Of a stretch of 64,000 nucleotides of DNA, positions 28,396-37,280 are shown piece after piece. Made by a program: the position numbers and the translations under genes. Origin of the DNA: Streptomyces ortus (lineage in GTDB: Bacteria; Actinomycetota; Actinomycetes; Streptomycetales; Streptomycetaceae); NCBI RefSeq assembly GCF_026341275.1, contig NZ_JAIFZO010000002.1, positions 694,361 to 758,360 on the forward strand, given 5' to 3'. Each line of letters starts with the position of its first letter. Position 1 is the stretch's first letter. Below the pieces are notes generated by a model, which saw nothing but the letters and a program-made list of their open reading frames with translations, was not told the DNA's origin and did no database searches.

Positions 28396-29532
28396 ATGGA
28401 AACCAGCACCGACGGCGTCGCCCGGGACGGCTCCGAAGCCGTACCGGCCGACGACGTGGTCCAGCCGTCCGACGTCGCGGCCGCGCCGCCCGCGGCCTCA
28501 CCTGCCGGAGGCATGGTGCCTCGGCCCGCCGATCCGGCGGCCGGGTCCGCCATCGCGCCGCCGGGGGCCGGCGACGAGAGCGGCGACGGGTCGGCTCCGG
28601 TTGCGGAGGCCGGGTCCGCGGGCACCGCGCCAGGGGAGGACACGGCCACGGTGGCGCGGTCCGCCGGAGGCGGGGCCTCCGGTCGGGTCCGGGATCCCGC
28701 GGCTCCCACCTCCTTGTCGCCCTCGCGGGCCGGGGACTTCATGCAGTGCCCTCTGCTGTACCGCTTCCGGGTGATCGACAAGCTGCCCGAGAAGCCGAGC
28801 GAGGCGGCGACCCGCGGGACGCTGGTGCACGCGGTCCTGGAGCGCCTCTTCGACGCCCCGGCCACCGAGCGGACCGCCCCGCGCGCCAAGTCGCTGATCC
28901 CCGGTCAGTGGGACCGGCTGCGGGAGGCGAAGCCCGAGCTGGCCGAGCTGTTCGCGGACTCCGACGAGCAGACCGCGGGCGAGAAGCTGACGCGCTGGCT
29001 CGGTGAGGCGGAGCGGCTGGTCGAGCGCTGGTTCACCCTGGAGGACCCGACCCGGCTGGAACCGGCGGAGCGCGAGCTGTTCGTGGAGGCGCAGCTCGAC
29101 TCCGGCCTGAAGCTGCGGGGCATCATCGACCGGGTGGACGTGGCGCCCTCGGGCGAGGTGCGGATCGTCGACTACAAGACGGGCAAGGCCCCGCGTCCGG
29201 AGTACGCGGAGGGCGCCCTGTTCCAGATGAAGTTCTACGCCCTGGTGGTGTGGCGGCTGAAGCAGGTCGTCCCGCGCCGGCTCCAGCTCGTCTATCTGGG
29301 CAGCGGTGACGTGCTGACGTACGACCCGGTGCCGGCCGATCTGGAGCGGGTGGAGCGCAAGTTGCACTCCTTGTGGGAGGCGATCCGGCTCGCCACGGAG
29401 ACCGGTGACTGGCGTCCGCGGCCCACCAAGCTCTGCGGCTGGTGCGATCACCGGGCGGTCTGTCCGGAATTCGGCGGTACTCCCCCGCCGTATCCGCTGC
29501 CGGTGCGGGCGCCCGGGTCCGGCAGCGCCTGA
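28396..29532 (+). CDS. RecB/Cas4-like PD-(D/E)XK nuclease with Fe-S cysteines
   Basis: A 378-residue nuclease-fold protein. The catalytic elements are visible: His145 in GTLVHAV, the acidic site in IIDRVD (Asp245, Asp248), IVDYKTG (Asp259, Lys261) and Q277 with Tyr281. Cys118 (FMQCPLLYRF), Cys347, Cys350 and Cys356 (CGWCDHRAVC) match the four-cysteine Fe-S pattern of Cas4/AddB nucleases. The first 105 residues are disordered and Ala/Pro-rich. There is no CRISPR array in the window, so it is a repair or recombination nuclease, not part of a CRISPR system. TAAGGT lies nine bases before ATG 28396, so a leaderless transcript is possible. Confidence 0.88.
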   Translation: METSTDGVARDGSEAVPADDVVQPSDVAAAPPAASPAGGMVPRPADPAAGSAIAPPGAGDESGDGSAPVAEAGSAGTAPGEDTATVARSAGGGASGRVRDPAAPTSLSPSRAGDFMQCPLLYRFRVIDKLPEKPSEAATRGTLVHAVLERLFDAPATERTAPRAKSLIPGQWDRLREAKPELAELFADSDEQTAGEKLTRWLGEAERLVERWFTLEDPTRLEPAERELFVEAQLDSGLKLRGIIDRVDVAPSGEVRIVDYKTGKAPRPEYAEGALFQMKFYALVVWRLKQVVPRRLQLVYLGSGDVLTYDPVPADLERVERKLHSLWEAIRLATETGDWRPRPTKLCGWCDHRAVCPEFGGTPPPYPLPVRAPGSGSA

Positions 29533-29616
29533 GCGCGGGGCCTGTGGCGTGCCCCGCGGGCATGGCGGGCGGCCCCCGCAGGGCAGAATGGGGGCGGACT
29601 AGCGAAGGAGTCTTAC

Positions 29617-30288
29617 GTGGCCATCCGCGTCCTACTGGTCGACGACCAGCCGCTGCTGCGCACCGGCTTCCGGATGATTCTGGAGGCGGAGCAGGACATC
29701 GCGGTCGTCGGCGAGGCCGGTGACGGTCTCCAGGCGATCGATCAGGTACGTGCCCTGCAGCCCGATGTGGTTCTGATGGACATCCGTATGCCGAGGATGG
29801 ACGGGGTCGAGGCCACCCGGCAGATCACCGGTCCCGGCCGGGACGGTCCGGCGAAGGTGCTGGTGCTGACGACCTTCGACCTCGACGAGTACGTGGTGGA
29901 GGCCTTGCGGGCCGGCGCCAGTGGTTTCCTCCTGAAGGACGCCCCGGCCAACGAGTTGGTGCAGGCGATCCGGGTGGTGGCGGCGGGCGAGGCCATGCTG
30001 GCGCCGAGCATCACCCGGCGGCTGCTCGACAAGTACGCGGGTCATCTGCCCTCGGGGGACGAGCCGGTGCCGGACACCCTGCACACCCTGACCGAGCGTG
30101 AGGTCGAGGTGCTGAAGCTGGTGGCGCGCGGGCTGTCGAACGCGGAGATCGCCGCCGATCTGTTCGTCAGCGAGACCACGGTCAAGACGCATGTGGGCCA
30201 TGTGCTGACCAAGCTGGGGCTGCGGGACCGCGTCCAGGCCGCGGTGTACGCGTACGAGAGCGGTCTGGTGCGTCCCGGCGCGCAGTGA
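29617..30288 (+). CDS. NarL/LuxR-type response regulator, orphan
   Basis: A 223-residue two-component regulator. Receiver residues are complete: acidic pair in VDDQP, phosphorylated Asp in VVLMDIRMP, Thr in LTTFD and Lys in LLKDAP. The C-terminal LuxR HTH reads LTEREVEVLKLVARGLSNAEIAADLFVSETTVKTHVGHVLTKLG. GTG 29617 follows GAAGGAG. No sensor kinase lies next to it, so its partner is elsewhere; the name of the pathway cannot be given. It converges with the binding-protein gene over a shared hairpin. Confidence 0.93.
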   Translation: MAIRVLLVDDQPLLRTGFRMILEAEQDIAVVGEAGDGLQAIDQVRALQPDVVLMDIRMPRMDGVEATRQITGPGRDGPAKVLVLTTFDLDEYVVEALRAGASGFLLKDAPANELVQAIRVVAAGEAMLAPSITRRLLDKYAGHLPSGDEPVPDTLHTLTEREVEVLKLVARGLSNAEIAADLFVSETTVKTHVGHVLTKLGLRDRVQAAVYAYESGLVRPGAQ

Positions 30289-30340
30289 CCGTGCGCGCCC
30301 CGGCGTGCCGGCCGGAAAGCGTACCGGCGCGACACAGCGA

Positions 30341-30380
30341 AGAACGGCCGCTCCCCTTCGGAAAGGGGGGCGGCCGTTCT
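30341..30380. terminator. Bidirectional terminator hairpin
   Basis: AGAACGGCCGCTCCCCTT (30341-30358) pairs with AAGGGGGGCGGCCGTTCT (30363-30380) with one mismatch. It serves the response regulator on the plus strand and the binding protein on the minus strand. Confidence 0.88.
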
Positions 30381-30394
30381 CGTGTGGCTGATCG

Positions 30395-32002
30395 TCAGTC
30401 GCTGCCCACTCCGCGGCCCAGCTCCCACAGCTGCAGGGTGGCCGAGGAGTTGATCGCGTACTCGCCGCCGGTGATGTCGTCCCGTACGGCGACGTACTGC
30501 TTGCCCTGCCACAGGGGCAGGAGCGGGACGTCGCGGGCGACGATGCTCTGGATCTCCTCGATGCTCTTCGAGGCGCTGAGGCGGTCGGCCTCGCGGCGGG
30601 ACTCCGGGATCAGGTCCTCGCGGATGCGCTTGTTCACGTACGGCGACGCGATGGTGTTGTCCTTGTCCAGGAACGGCGTGAGGAAGGTCTCCGCGTCCGG
30701 GAAGTCGGGGAACCAGCCCATGCCGTAGGCCGAGAACTTGCCCTCACGCTGCTTGGGACGGTAGACGTCCCACTTCTCGCCCTTGATGTCCACGTCGAAG
30801 AGACCCGTGTCGTTGAGCTGCTTCTGCAGCGTCTCGAACTCGAGCTTGGTGGCGGGCCCGTAGTGGTCCGTCGTGTAGTTCATCGTGAACTTCACCGGCG
30901 TCGTGATGTTCGCCGCCGCGAGCAGGTCCCTCGCCTTGTCGACATCCGGCTCGCCGTACTCGTTGAAGAACGAGTTGGCGTGGCCGGTGACGGTGGCGGG
31001 GACCATCGAGTAGAGCGGGTCGGCGCCGGTCCCGTACACCTTGGAGGTCAGTTCGACGCGGTTGACGATGTGGGCGATCGCCTGGCGGACCGCCTTGTCC
31101 TTCAGGGACGGCTTCTCGACGTCGAAGCCGATGTAGCGGATCTCGAGCCCGGGCTGCTCGATCACATCGATGTTGCTGTCCTTGGCGTCCTGCAGCTTCT
31201 TGATCTGCTCGGGCGACATGGTGCGGGTCATCATGTCGATGTCGCCCTTGTCGATCGCGGCGCCCATGGCGTCCGCGTCCTCGAAGGACCGCAGCTCGAC
31301 CTTGTCGTTCTTGATGTCCGAGATCCCCTGGTAGTAGGGGTTCTTGGTGAAGACGACCTTGGTGACGTCGTCGCCCTTGGTCTCGGCCTTGAGGCTGTAC
31401 GGGCCGGAGCCGCTGACCTCGAAGCCTTCCCGCAGCTTGTTCTTGGGGTAGTCCTTGGGGCTCACGATGCCCGCGACCGGCGTGGTCAGCTTGAACGGGA
31501 AGGTGGCGTCGGCGCTCTTGAGGTGGAAGATCACCTCGCGGTCGCCCTTGGTCTCGACGGTGTCGACGGTCGACAGCAGGGCGTAGACCTCCGTGTCGGC
31601 CTCGATCGACCGCGCACGGTCGATCGAGAACTTCACATCCTCGGCGGTGACCGGGTCACCGTTGGAGTACTTGAGGTCCTTGCGCAGCGTGCAGGCGTAC
31701 CGCTCGTTGGCGGAGTCGGTGAATCCGCACTCCTCGGCGGCCTCCGGGGCGGGGTCGCCGCCGCCGTTGGGCATGGCCATCAGGGTCTGGACCGTCTGGC
31801 GCAGCACGTTCCAGGAGCCGACGTCGTAGGCGTAGGCCGGGTCGAACGGGGCCGGTGCCTCCTTCGAGGCGGTGAACCGGTCGGTGGTACCGACGGAGAT
31901 CGGGTTGCCGCCGTCGCCCCCACTGTCGGACCCGCCGCACGCGGCGAGGACAGAGGCGACCAGACCGATCGCGGCCGGCAGCACCAAAGGCTTACGGTTC
32001 AT
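30395..32002 (-). CDS. ABC transporter substrate-binding lipoprotein (family 5)
   Basis: A 535-residue extracellular solute-binding protein of family 5 (oligopeptide/dipeptide/nickel type). The signal is MNRKPLVLPAAIG with lipobox VLAAC (Cys22), then a Gly/Ser linker. Family blocks include KYSNGDPVTAEDVKFSIDRA and the long C-terminal lobe with NKRIREDLIPESRREAD. ATG 32002 is preferred to 32044. No permease or ATPase gene is adjacent, which is unusual, so it is either an orphan component or a sensor for another transporter. Substrate cannot be told from sequence. Confidence 0.92.
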   Translation of the reverse strand: MNRKPLVLPAAIGLVASVLAACGGSDSGGDGGNPISVGTTDRFTASKEAPAPFDPAYAYDVGSWNVLRQTVQTLMAMPNGGGDPAPEAAEECGFTDSANERYACTLRKDLKYSNGDPVTAEDVKFSIDRARSIEADTEVYALLSTVDTVETKGDREVIFHLKSADATFPFKLTTPVAGIVSPKDYPKNKLREGFEVSGSGPYSLKAETKGDDVTKVVFTKNPYYQGISDIKNDKVELRSFEDADAMGAAIDKGDIDMMTRTMSPEQIKKLQDAKDSNIDVIEQPGLEIRYIGFDVEKPSLKDKAVRQAIAHIVNRVELTSKVYGTGADPLYSMVPATVTGHANSFFNEYGEPDVDKARDLLAAANITTPVKFTMNYTTDHYGPATKLEFETLQKQLNDTGLFDVDIKGEKWDVYRPKQREGKFSAYGMGWFPDFPDAETFLTPFLDKDNTIASPYVNKRIREDLIPESRREADRLSASKSIEEIQSIVARDVPLLPLWQGKQYVAVRDDITGGEYAINSSATLQLWELGRGVGSD

Positions 32003-32436
32003 GCTCGAAGTTCTCCAGAGCTGTCGATCCCGCGGGCCCGGCATGCCGGGGTGTTGCGGTCGGGTACACGGGGGTTACGGCGATGTTCTCGCGATGAGAT
32101 TAGTCGGGACCGGCAGGACAGTTCACAGGTACCGGAGTTGAGTTCCCATCACGCTGCGAGACCGGCTGCGGACACACCGAAAACCCGACAGCGGAAGGAT
32201 TCGTACAGGTTTCCACGAATCAGGACACAAAGGCACGCCCGCGACCGTCTTGAAGGCTCGTCAGACACAGCGGCAGCCCCTTGTCGACCCCCTCCGCAGT
32301 GGCGAACGTCACACCTTCAACGGGGTGTAGGAGTACCGGAATTCGGCCATCCGGGGCGCCCGACGGGTGATCGAATTATTCCGGTGCAGTGACCACGCAG
32401 TTTTTCCGGAATCACTCGTGCACCGTGGGTGAACGA
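32003..32436. other. Gap between the binding protein and HAD hydrolase genes
   Basis: A 434-base gap containing the promoter region of the binding protein (minus strand) on its left. Around 32371-32412 the words ATTCCGG and CCGGAAT form a loose inverted pair, and ACACC/GGTGT occurs near 32310. No terminator-like hairpin is strong, and I see no gene that I can defend. Confidence 0.4.
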
Positions 32437-33138
32437 TTAGCGCTTTTCCGTCATCAGGCTCCGGAGAAAAGGCAGGTCGACCTGTTCGAGGGATCGTACG
32501 ACGGTCCTTCCGGCAGCCGGCGCGATCGGTGACACGGAGGGTACGGCCACGACCTGGCAGCCCGCCGCCTCGGCGGCGGCCACGCCCGTCGCGGTGTCCT
32601 CGATGACCGCGCACCTGGCCGGATCCGCGCCCAGACCGGCGGCCGCGATCAGATACGGGTCGGGGAAGGGCTTGGTGCGCTCCACCTCGTCGCCCGCGAC
32701 GGTCAGGGAGAAGTTCCGCGCGCCGAGCGAGAGCAGGACACGGTCGATGATGCGGCGGTGCGAGGCGGAGACCAGCGCGGTGGGGACGCGGTGTGCGGCC
32801 AGTCCCGCCAGGAGTCTCGCGGCGCCGGGCATCAGCGGGAGGGACCGGGCGATGCGGTTCTCGAACCCGTCGTTCAGCAGCACGGTCAGCTCGGAGAGGG
32901 TGATCGTGGCGCCGGTGGCCTCGATGAGGAAGCCGGCGCTGCGGGTCATGGGGCCGCCGACCACGACGTGGCGCCACGCGTCGTCCAGGCGGTGGCCGAG
33001 CTGGGCGAACACCTCGACCTCGACGTCCCACCAGAAGCCCTCCGTGTCGACGAGGGTTCCGTCCATGTCCAGCAGGACTGCCTGGAGGGTGGAGCTTTCG
33101 GCTGTCCGGGTGCCGGGCGGGGGGACCGTACTGGTCAT
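32437..33138 (-). CDS. HAD superfamily hydrolase (subfamily IA)
   Basis: A 233-residue phosphohydrolase. Motif I is LLDMDGTLVDTEG with nucleophile Asp, motif II is TALVSAS, motif III a Lys in RTKPFPDP, and motif IV VIEDTATGV. The cap has the helix pattern of beta-phosphoglucomutase-like enzymes. The substrate is a phosphorylated sugar or similar, not determined. It starts with ATG 33138 after GGAGGTG. A hairpin at 33165-33193 lies only 27 bases upstream. Confidence 0.9.
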   Translation of the reverse strand: MTSTVPPPGTRTAESSTLQAVLLDMDGTLVDTEGFWWDVEVEVFAQLGHRLDDAWRHVVVGGPMTRSAGFLIEATGATITLSELTVLLNDGFENRIARSLPLMPGAARLLAGLAAHRVPTALVSASHRRIIDRVLLSLGARNFSLTVAGDEVERTKPFPDPYLIAAAGLGADPARCAVIEDTATGVAAAEAAGCQVVAVPSVSPIAPAAGRTVVRSLEQVDLPFLRSLMTEKR

Positions 33139-33164
33139 AGGCGCACCTCCGTTTAGGGACGAGA

Positions 33165-33193
33165 AGGCCGGTTCCCTCCTGGGGAACCGGCCT
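33165..33193 (-). terminator. 12-bp hairpin 27 bases before the HAD start codon
   Basis: AGGCCGGTTCCC (33165-33176) pairs perfectly with GGGAACCGGCCT (33182-33193). On the minus strand it is followed by TTCT, then the HAD ribosome site. It either stops read-through from metH or acts as an attenuator in the HAD leader. Confidence 0.6.
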
Positions 33194-33298
33194 GCACTGG
33201 ACCGACCAGTGTACGTCCACGTTCACGCCGACGCCTCTCCGCTGCCGCGGGGGGGGTGGGGCGCGGAGGGGGCTCGGTCGGCTGACGGTGCGTCGTGG

Positions 33299-33425
33299 TT
33301 GCTCGCGCCGTTCCCCGCGCCCCTAAAAAGATTGCGCAGTTCCCCGCGCCCCTGTAGGCGGGGCTGCGCCCCGCCTGTAGGCGGGGCTGCGCCCCGTCAG
33401 GGGCGCGGGGAACTGCGCGGCCAGC
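33299..33425. repeat. Second cluster of GGGGCGCGGGGAAC-type repeats
   Basis: Between metH and the HAD gene, two copies in reverse orientation (33304-33324, 33334-33353) and one in forward orientation (33398-33420) of the GGGGCGCGGGGAACNGCGC unit surround a tandem pair of TGTAGGCGGGGCTGCGCCCC. The outer copies can pair with each other. The rest of the 33139-33481 gap holds only hairpins. Confidence 0.82.
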
Positions 33426-33464
33426 CCTCACCGGCCCGCACCCGGCCATGCACCGGTTACCCCT

Positions 33465-33480
33465 CGCCCCTCAGGGGGCG
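33465..33480 (-). terminator. Short hairpin directly after metH
   Basis: CGCCCC (33465-33470) pairs with GGGGCG (33475-33480) one base past the metH stop codon. It is short but very GC-rich. Confidence 0.5.
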
Positions 33481-33481
33481 T

Positions 33482-36400
33482 TCAGCGGGCGTTGAAGTAC
33501 TTCGCTTCCGGGTGGTGGATCACGATGGCGTCCGTGGACTGTTCCGGGTGGAGCTGGAACTCCTCCGAGAGGTGGACGCCGATGCGCTCCGGTTCCAGGA
33601 GGCGGGCGATCTTCGCGCGGTCCTCCAGGTCGGGGCAGGCGCCGTAGCCGAGGGAGAAGCGGGCCCCGCGGTACTTGAGCGCGAACATGTCCTCCATCTC
33701 GGAGGGGTCGTCGCCCGCGAAGCCGAGTTCGGAGCGCATGCGCGCGTGCCAGTACTCGGCCAGTGCCTCGGCCAGCTGGACGGACAGGCCGTGCAGTTCG
33801 AGGTAGTCGCGGTAGGCGTTCGCCTCGAAGAGCTTCGCCGTCTCCTCGCCGATGCGGGAGCCGACGGTGACGACCTGGAGACCGACGACGTCCGTCTCGC
33901 CCGACTCCTCGGGGCGGAAGAAGTCGGCCAGGCACAGCCGGCGGCCACGGCGCTGGCGCGGGAAGGTGAAGCGGGTGCGTTCGTTGCCGTCGTCGTCCAG
34001 GAGGATCAGGTCGTCGTCCTTGGAGACGCACGGGAAGTACCCGTATACGACCGCCGCTTCGAGGAGGTTGCCCGTCTGCAGCTGGTCGAGGAGGCCGCGC
34101 AGGCGCGGCCTGCCCTCGGTCTCCACCAGTTCCTCGTACGTCGGACCGTCGCCCGTGCGGGCCTGCTTGAGGCCCCACTGGCCCTTGAACAGGGCTCCCT
34201 CGTCGAGCCAGGTCGCGTACTCCTTGAGCTGGATGCCCTTGATGACACGGGTGCCCCAGAAGGGCGGGGTCGGGACCGGGTTGTCGACGGCGACGTCCGA
34301 GCGGGCGGCGCCCTCCTCGGGGCGTTCCTCGACGACCGTCTGAGCGGTGGCCCGCACCCGGCGCTGCTTCAGCTCGGGCAGTACGGCGCCCGGTACTCCG
34401 CGCTTGACCCCGATCAACGCGTCCATCAGGCGCAGGCCCTCGAACGCGTCGCGGGCGTAGCGGACCTCGCCGTCGTAGATCTCGTGCAGGTCCTGCTCGA
34501 CGTACGCCCTGGTCAGGGCGGCGCCGCCCAGGATGACCGGGTAATCCGCGGCCATCTTGCGCTGGTTGAGCTCCTCCAGGTTCTCCTTCATGATCACCGT
34601 GGACTTGACCAGGAGCCCCGACATGCCGATGACGTCGGCGCGGTGCTCCTGGGCGGCCTCCAGGATCGCGGAGACGGGTTGCTTGATCCCGAGGTTGACG
34701 ACGGTGTAGCCGTTGTTGGACAGGATGATGTCGACGAGGTTCTTGCCGATGTCGTGGACGTCGCCGCGCACGGTGGCCAGCACGATGGTGCCCTTGCCGT
34801 CGTCGTCGGTCTTCTCCATGTGCGGTTCCAGGTAAGCCACCGCGGTCTTCATCACCTCGGCGGACTGGAGCACGAACGGCAGTTGCATCTGGCCGGAACC
34901 GAACAGTTCGCCGACGACCTTCATGCCGTCCAGGAGTGTCTCGTTGACGATGTCGAGGGCGGGGCGCTCCTTCAGGGCGTCGTCGAGGTCCTGTTCGAGG
35001 CCGTTCTTCTCGCCGTCGATGATGCGCCGCTTGAGCCGCTCATTGAGGGGCAGTGCGGCCAGTTCCTCGGCCCGGCCGGCCTTGAGGGACTTCGTGGTGG
35101 CGCCCTCGAAGAGGGCCATCAGCTTCTGCAGCGGGTCGTAGCCCTCGCGGCGGCGGTCGTGGATGAGGTCGAGGGCGGTGGTGACCTCCTCCTCGGTGAA
35201 GCGGGCGATCGGCAGGATCTTCGAGGCGTGCACGATCGCCGAGTCGAGGCCGGCCTTGACGCACTCGTCGAGGAAGACCGAGTTGAGCAGGACGCGCGCG
35301 GCGGGGTTGAGGCCGAAGGAGATGTTCGACAGGCCGAGGGTGGTCTGGACGTCGGGGTGGCGCTGCTTGAGCTGCCGGATCGCCTCGATGGTGGCGATTC
35401 CGTCACCCCGGGACTCCTCCTGGCCGGTGCAGATGGTGAAGGTCAGGGTGTCGATGAGGATGTCCGACTCGTGGATGCCCCAGTTGCCGGTGAGGTCGGC
35501 GATGAGCCGCTCGGCGATGGCGACCTTGTGCTCGGGGGTGCGCGCCTGGCCCTCCTCGTCGATGGTCAGGGCGATGAGCGCGGCGCCGTGTTCCCGCGCG
35601 AGCCGGGTGACCTTCGCGAAGCGCGAGTCGGGGCCGTCGCCGTCCTCGTAGTTGACGGAGTTGATGACCGCGCGTCCGCCGAGCTTCTCCAGGCCGGCCC
35701 GGATGACGTCGACCTCGGTGGAGTCCAGGACGATCGGCAGGGTGGAGGCGGTGGCGAAGCGGCCGGCCAGTTCCCGCATGTCGGCGACGCCGTCGCGGCC
35801 CACGTAGTCGACGCACAGGTCGAGCATGTGCGCGCCCTCGCGGATCTGGTCGCGGGCGATCTCCACGCAGTCGTCCCAGCGGGCCTCCAGCATGGCCTCG
35901 CGGAACTTCTTCGAGCCGTTGGCGTTGGTGCGCTCGCCGATCGCCATGTAGGCGGTGTCCTGACGGAACGGCACGGTCTGGTAGAGCGAGGCGGCGCCGG
36001 GCTCGGGGCGCGGGTCGCGCGGGGCCGGTGTCAGGCCCCGGACGCGTTCGACGACCTGGCGCAGGTGCTCGGGGGTCGTACCGCAGCAGCCGCCGATCAG
36101 GGAGAGGCCGTACTCGGTGACGAAGGTTTCCTGGGCGTCGGCGAGTTCGGGGGCGGTCAGCGGGTAGTGGGCGCCGTTCTTGCCGAGGACGGGGAGGCCG
36201 GCGTTCGGCATGCAGGACAGCGGGATGCGGGAGTGGCGGGCCAGATAGCGCAGGTGCTCGCTCATCTCGGCGGGCCCGGTGGCGCAGTTCAGGCCGATCA
36301 TGTCGATGCCGAGCGGTTCGAGCGCGGTGAGCGCGGCGCCGATCTCCGAGCCGAGGAGCATGGTGCCGGTGGTCTCCACGGTCACCGAGACGATCAGCGG

Positions 36401-37009
36401 CAGGTCCACGCCGAGCTTGTCCAGGGCCCGGCGGGCGCCCAGTACGGACGCCTTGGTCTGCAGCAGGTCCTGGGTGGTCTCCACGAGCAGCGCGTCGGCG
36501 CCGCCGACGATCATGCCTTCGGCGTTCTGCTGATAGGCGTCGCGCAGGAGCGTGTACGGGGCGTGGCCGAGGGTCGGCAGCTTGGTGCCGGGGCCCATGG
36601 AGCCCAGTACCCAGCGCTGCTGTCCGGTGGAGGCGGTGAACTCGTCGGCGACCTCGCGGGCGATGCGGGCGCCTGCCTGGGAGAGCTCGAAGACGCGTTC
36701 GGCGATGTCGTACTCGGCGAGGGCCGCGTGGTTGGCGCCGAAGGTGTTGGTCTCGACGCAGTCGACGCCCACCGAGAAATATTCCTGGTGGACGGAGCGC
36801 ACGATGTCGGGGCGGGTGAGGTTCAGGATCTCGTTGCAGCCCTCGAGGTTCTCGAAGTCCTCGAGGGTCGGGTCCTGCGCCTGGAGCATGGTGCCCATCG
36901 CGCCGTCGGCCACCACCACGCGGGTGGCGAGCGCCTCGCGGAGGGCGTCGGTGCGAGCCCGGCTGTAGGCCGACTCGGACGGAAGGGACGGGTTCGGCAA
37001 CGAGGCCAT
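33482..37009 (-). CDS. metH: Cobalamin-dependent methionine synthase MetH
   Basis: A 1175-residue enzyme that transfers the methyl group of methyltetrahydrofolate through cobalamin to homocysteine. Domain order is complete: homocysteine domain with zinc Cys242 and Cys308/309 (GGCCGTT), folate domain (about 345-620), the cap helices (640-730), the cobalamin domain with DVHDIGKN (Asp750, His752 as axial ligand), and the reactivation domain with RFSLGYGACPD at the C-terminus. ATG 37009 gives MASLPNPSLPSES. I found no recognisable cobalamin riboswitch in the 271 bases upstream. Divergent from gylR. Confidence 0.97.
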   Translation of the reverse strand: MASLPNPSLPSESAYSRARTDALREALATRVVVADGAMGTMLQAQDPTLEDFENLEGCNEILNLTRPDIVRSVHQEYFSVGVDCVETNTFGANHAALAEYDIAERVFELSQAGARIAREVADEFTASTGQQRWVLGSMGPGTKLPTLGHAPYTLLRDAYQQNAEGMIVGGADALLVETTQDLLQTKASVLGARRALDKLGVDLPLIVSVTVETTGTMLLGSEIGAALTALEPLGIDMIGLNCATGPAEMSEHLRYLARHSRIPLSCMPNAGLPVLGKNGAHYPLTAPELADAQETFVTEYGLSLIGGCCGTTPEHLRQVVERVRGLTPAPRDPRPEPGAASLYQTVPFRQDTAYMAIGERTNANGSKKFREAMLEARWDDCVEIARDQIREGAHMLDLCVDYVGRDGVADMRELAGRFATASTLPIVLDSTEVDVIRAGLEKLGGRAVINSVNYEDGDGPDSRFAKVTRLAREHGAALIALTIDEEGQARTPEHKVAIAERLIADLTGNWGIHESDILIDTLTFTICTGQEESRGDGIATIEAIRQLKQRHPDVQTTLGLSNISFGLNPAARVLLNSVFLDECVKAGLDSAIVHASKILPIARFTEEEVTTALDLIHDRRREGYDPLQKLMALFEGATTKSLKAGRAEELAALPLNERLKRRIIDGEKNGLEQDLDDALKERPALDIVNETLLDGMKVVGELFGSGQMQLPFVLQSAEVMKTAVAYLEPHMEKTDDDGKGTIVLATVRGDVHDIGKNLVDIILSNNGYTVVNLGIKQPVSAILEAAQEHRADVIGMSGLLVKSTVIMKENLEELNQRKMAADYPVILGGAALTRAYVEQDLHEIYDGEVRYARDAFEGLRLMDALIGVKRGVPGAVLPELKQRRVRATAQTVVEERPEEGAARSDVAVDNPVPTPPFWGTRVIKGIQLKEYATWLDEGALFKGQWGLKQARTGDGPTYEELVETEGRPRLRGLLDQLQTGNLLEAAVVYGYFPCVSKDDDLILLDDDGNERTRFTFPRQRRGRRLCLADFFRPEESGETDVVGLQVVTVGSRIGEETAKLFEANAYRDYLELHGLSVQLAEALAEYWHARMRSELGFAGDDPSEMEDMFALKYRGARFSLGYGACPDLEDRAKIARLLEPERIGVHLSEEFQLHPEQSTDAIVIHHPEAKYFNAR

Positions 37010-37210
37010 GGAAAATGCTCCCTGGGGTGCGACGGCTGTCGGCTTTGCGCTTCTTGTGGAAGGCGCACGCCGTCAGGGTAGCCCGAGGCCACGCCCGAGG
37101 GTCGGGAGAGTCCACGGGACGGACGCGCGATCCGTACCCGGCACCGGATGGGATGCGTTCGCAACTCATCACGACCACCCATTAGCGGGAGGTCGGCGGC
37201 GACCGGTAAT

Positions 37211-37227
37211 GTTCGGCATTGCCGAAC
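37211..37227. promoter_or_regulatory. Palindrome upstream of gylR, candidate GylR operator
   Basis: GTTCGGCATTGCCGAAC is an eight-plus-eight inverted repeat around one base, 54 bases before the gylR ATG. A near copy (15 of 17 bases) lies at 38291-38307 in front of glpF, which points to GylR as the binding protein. Confidence 0.65.
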
Positions 37228-37280
37228 GGTGGCAGCGAAGCGGCGACCGACGGTCCAAGGGGACGGAGGGCACGACGGCG

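Noticed and set aside
32594..37081. Very long open frame on the plus strand (about 1495 codons) across metH
   Set aside because: It is the antisense shadow of metH, which has all conserved motifs; GC-rich codon bias keeps the opposite frame open.
37010..37280. Cobalamin riboswitch in front of metH
   Set aside because: No B12-box-like sequence was recognised, and the interval is shared with the divergent gylR promoter.
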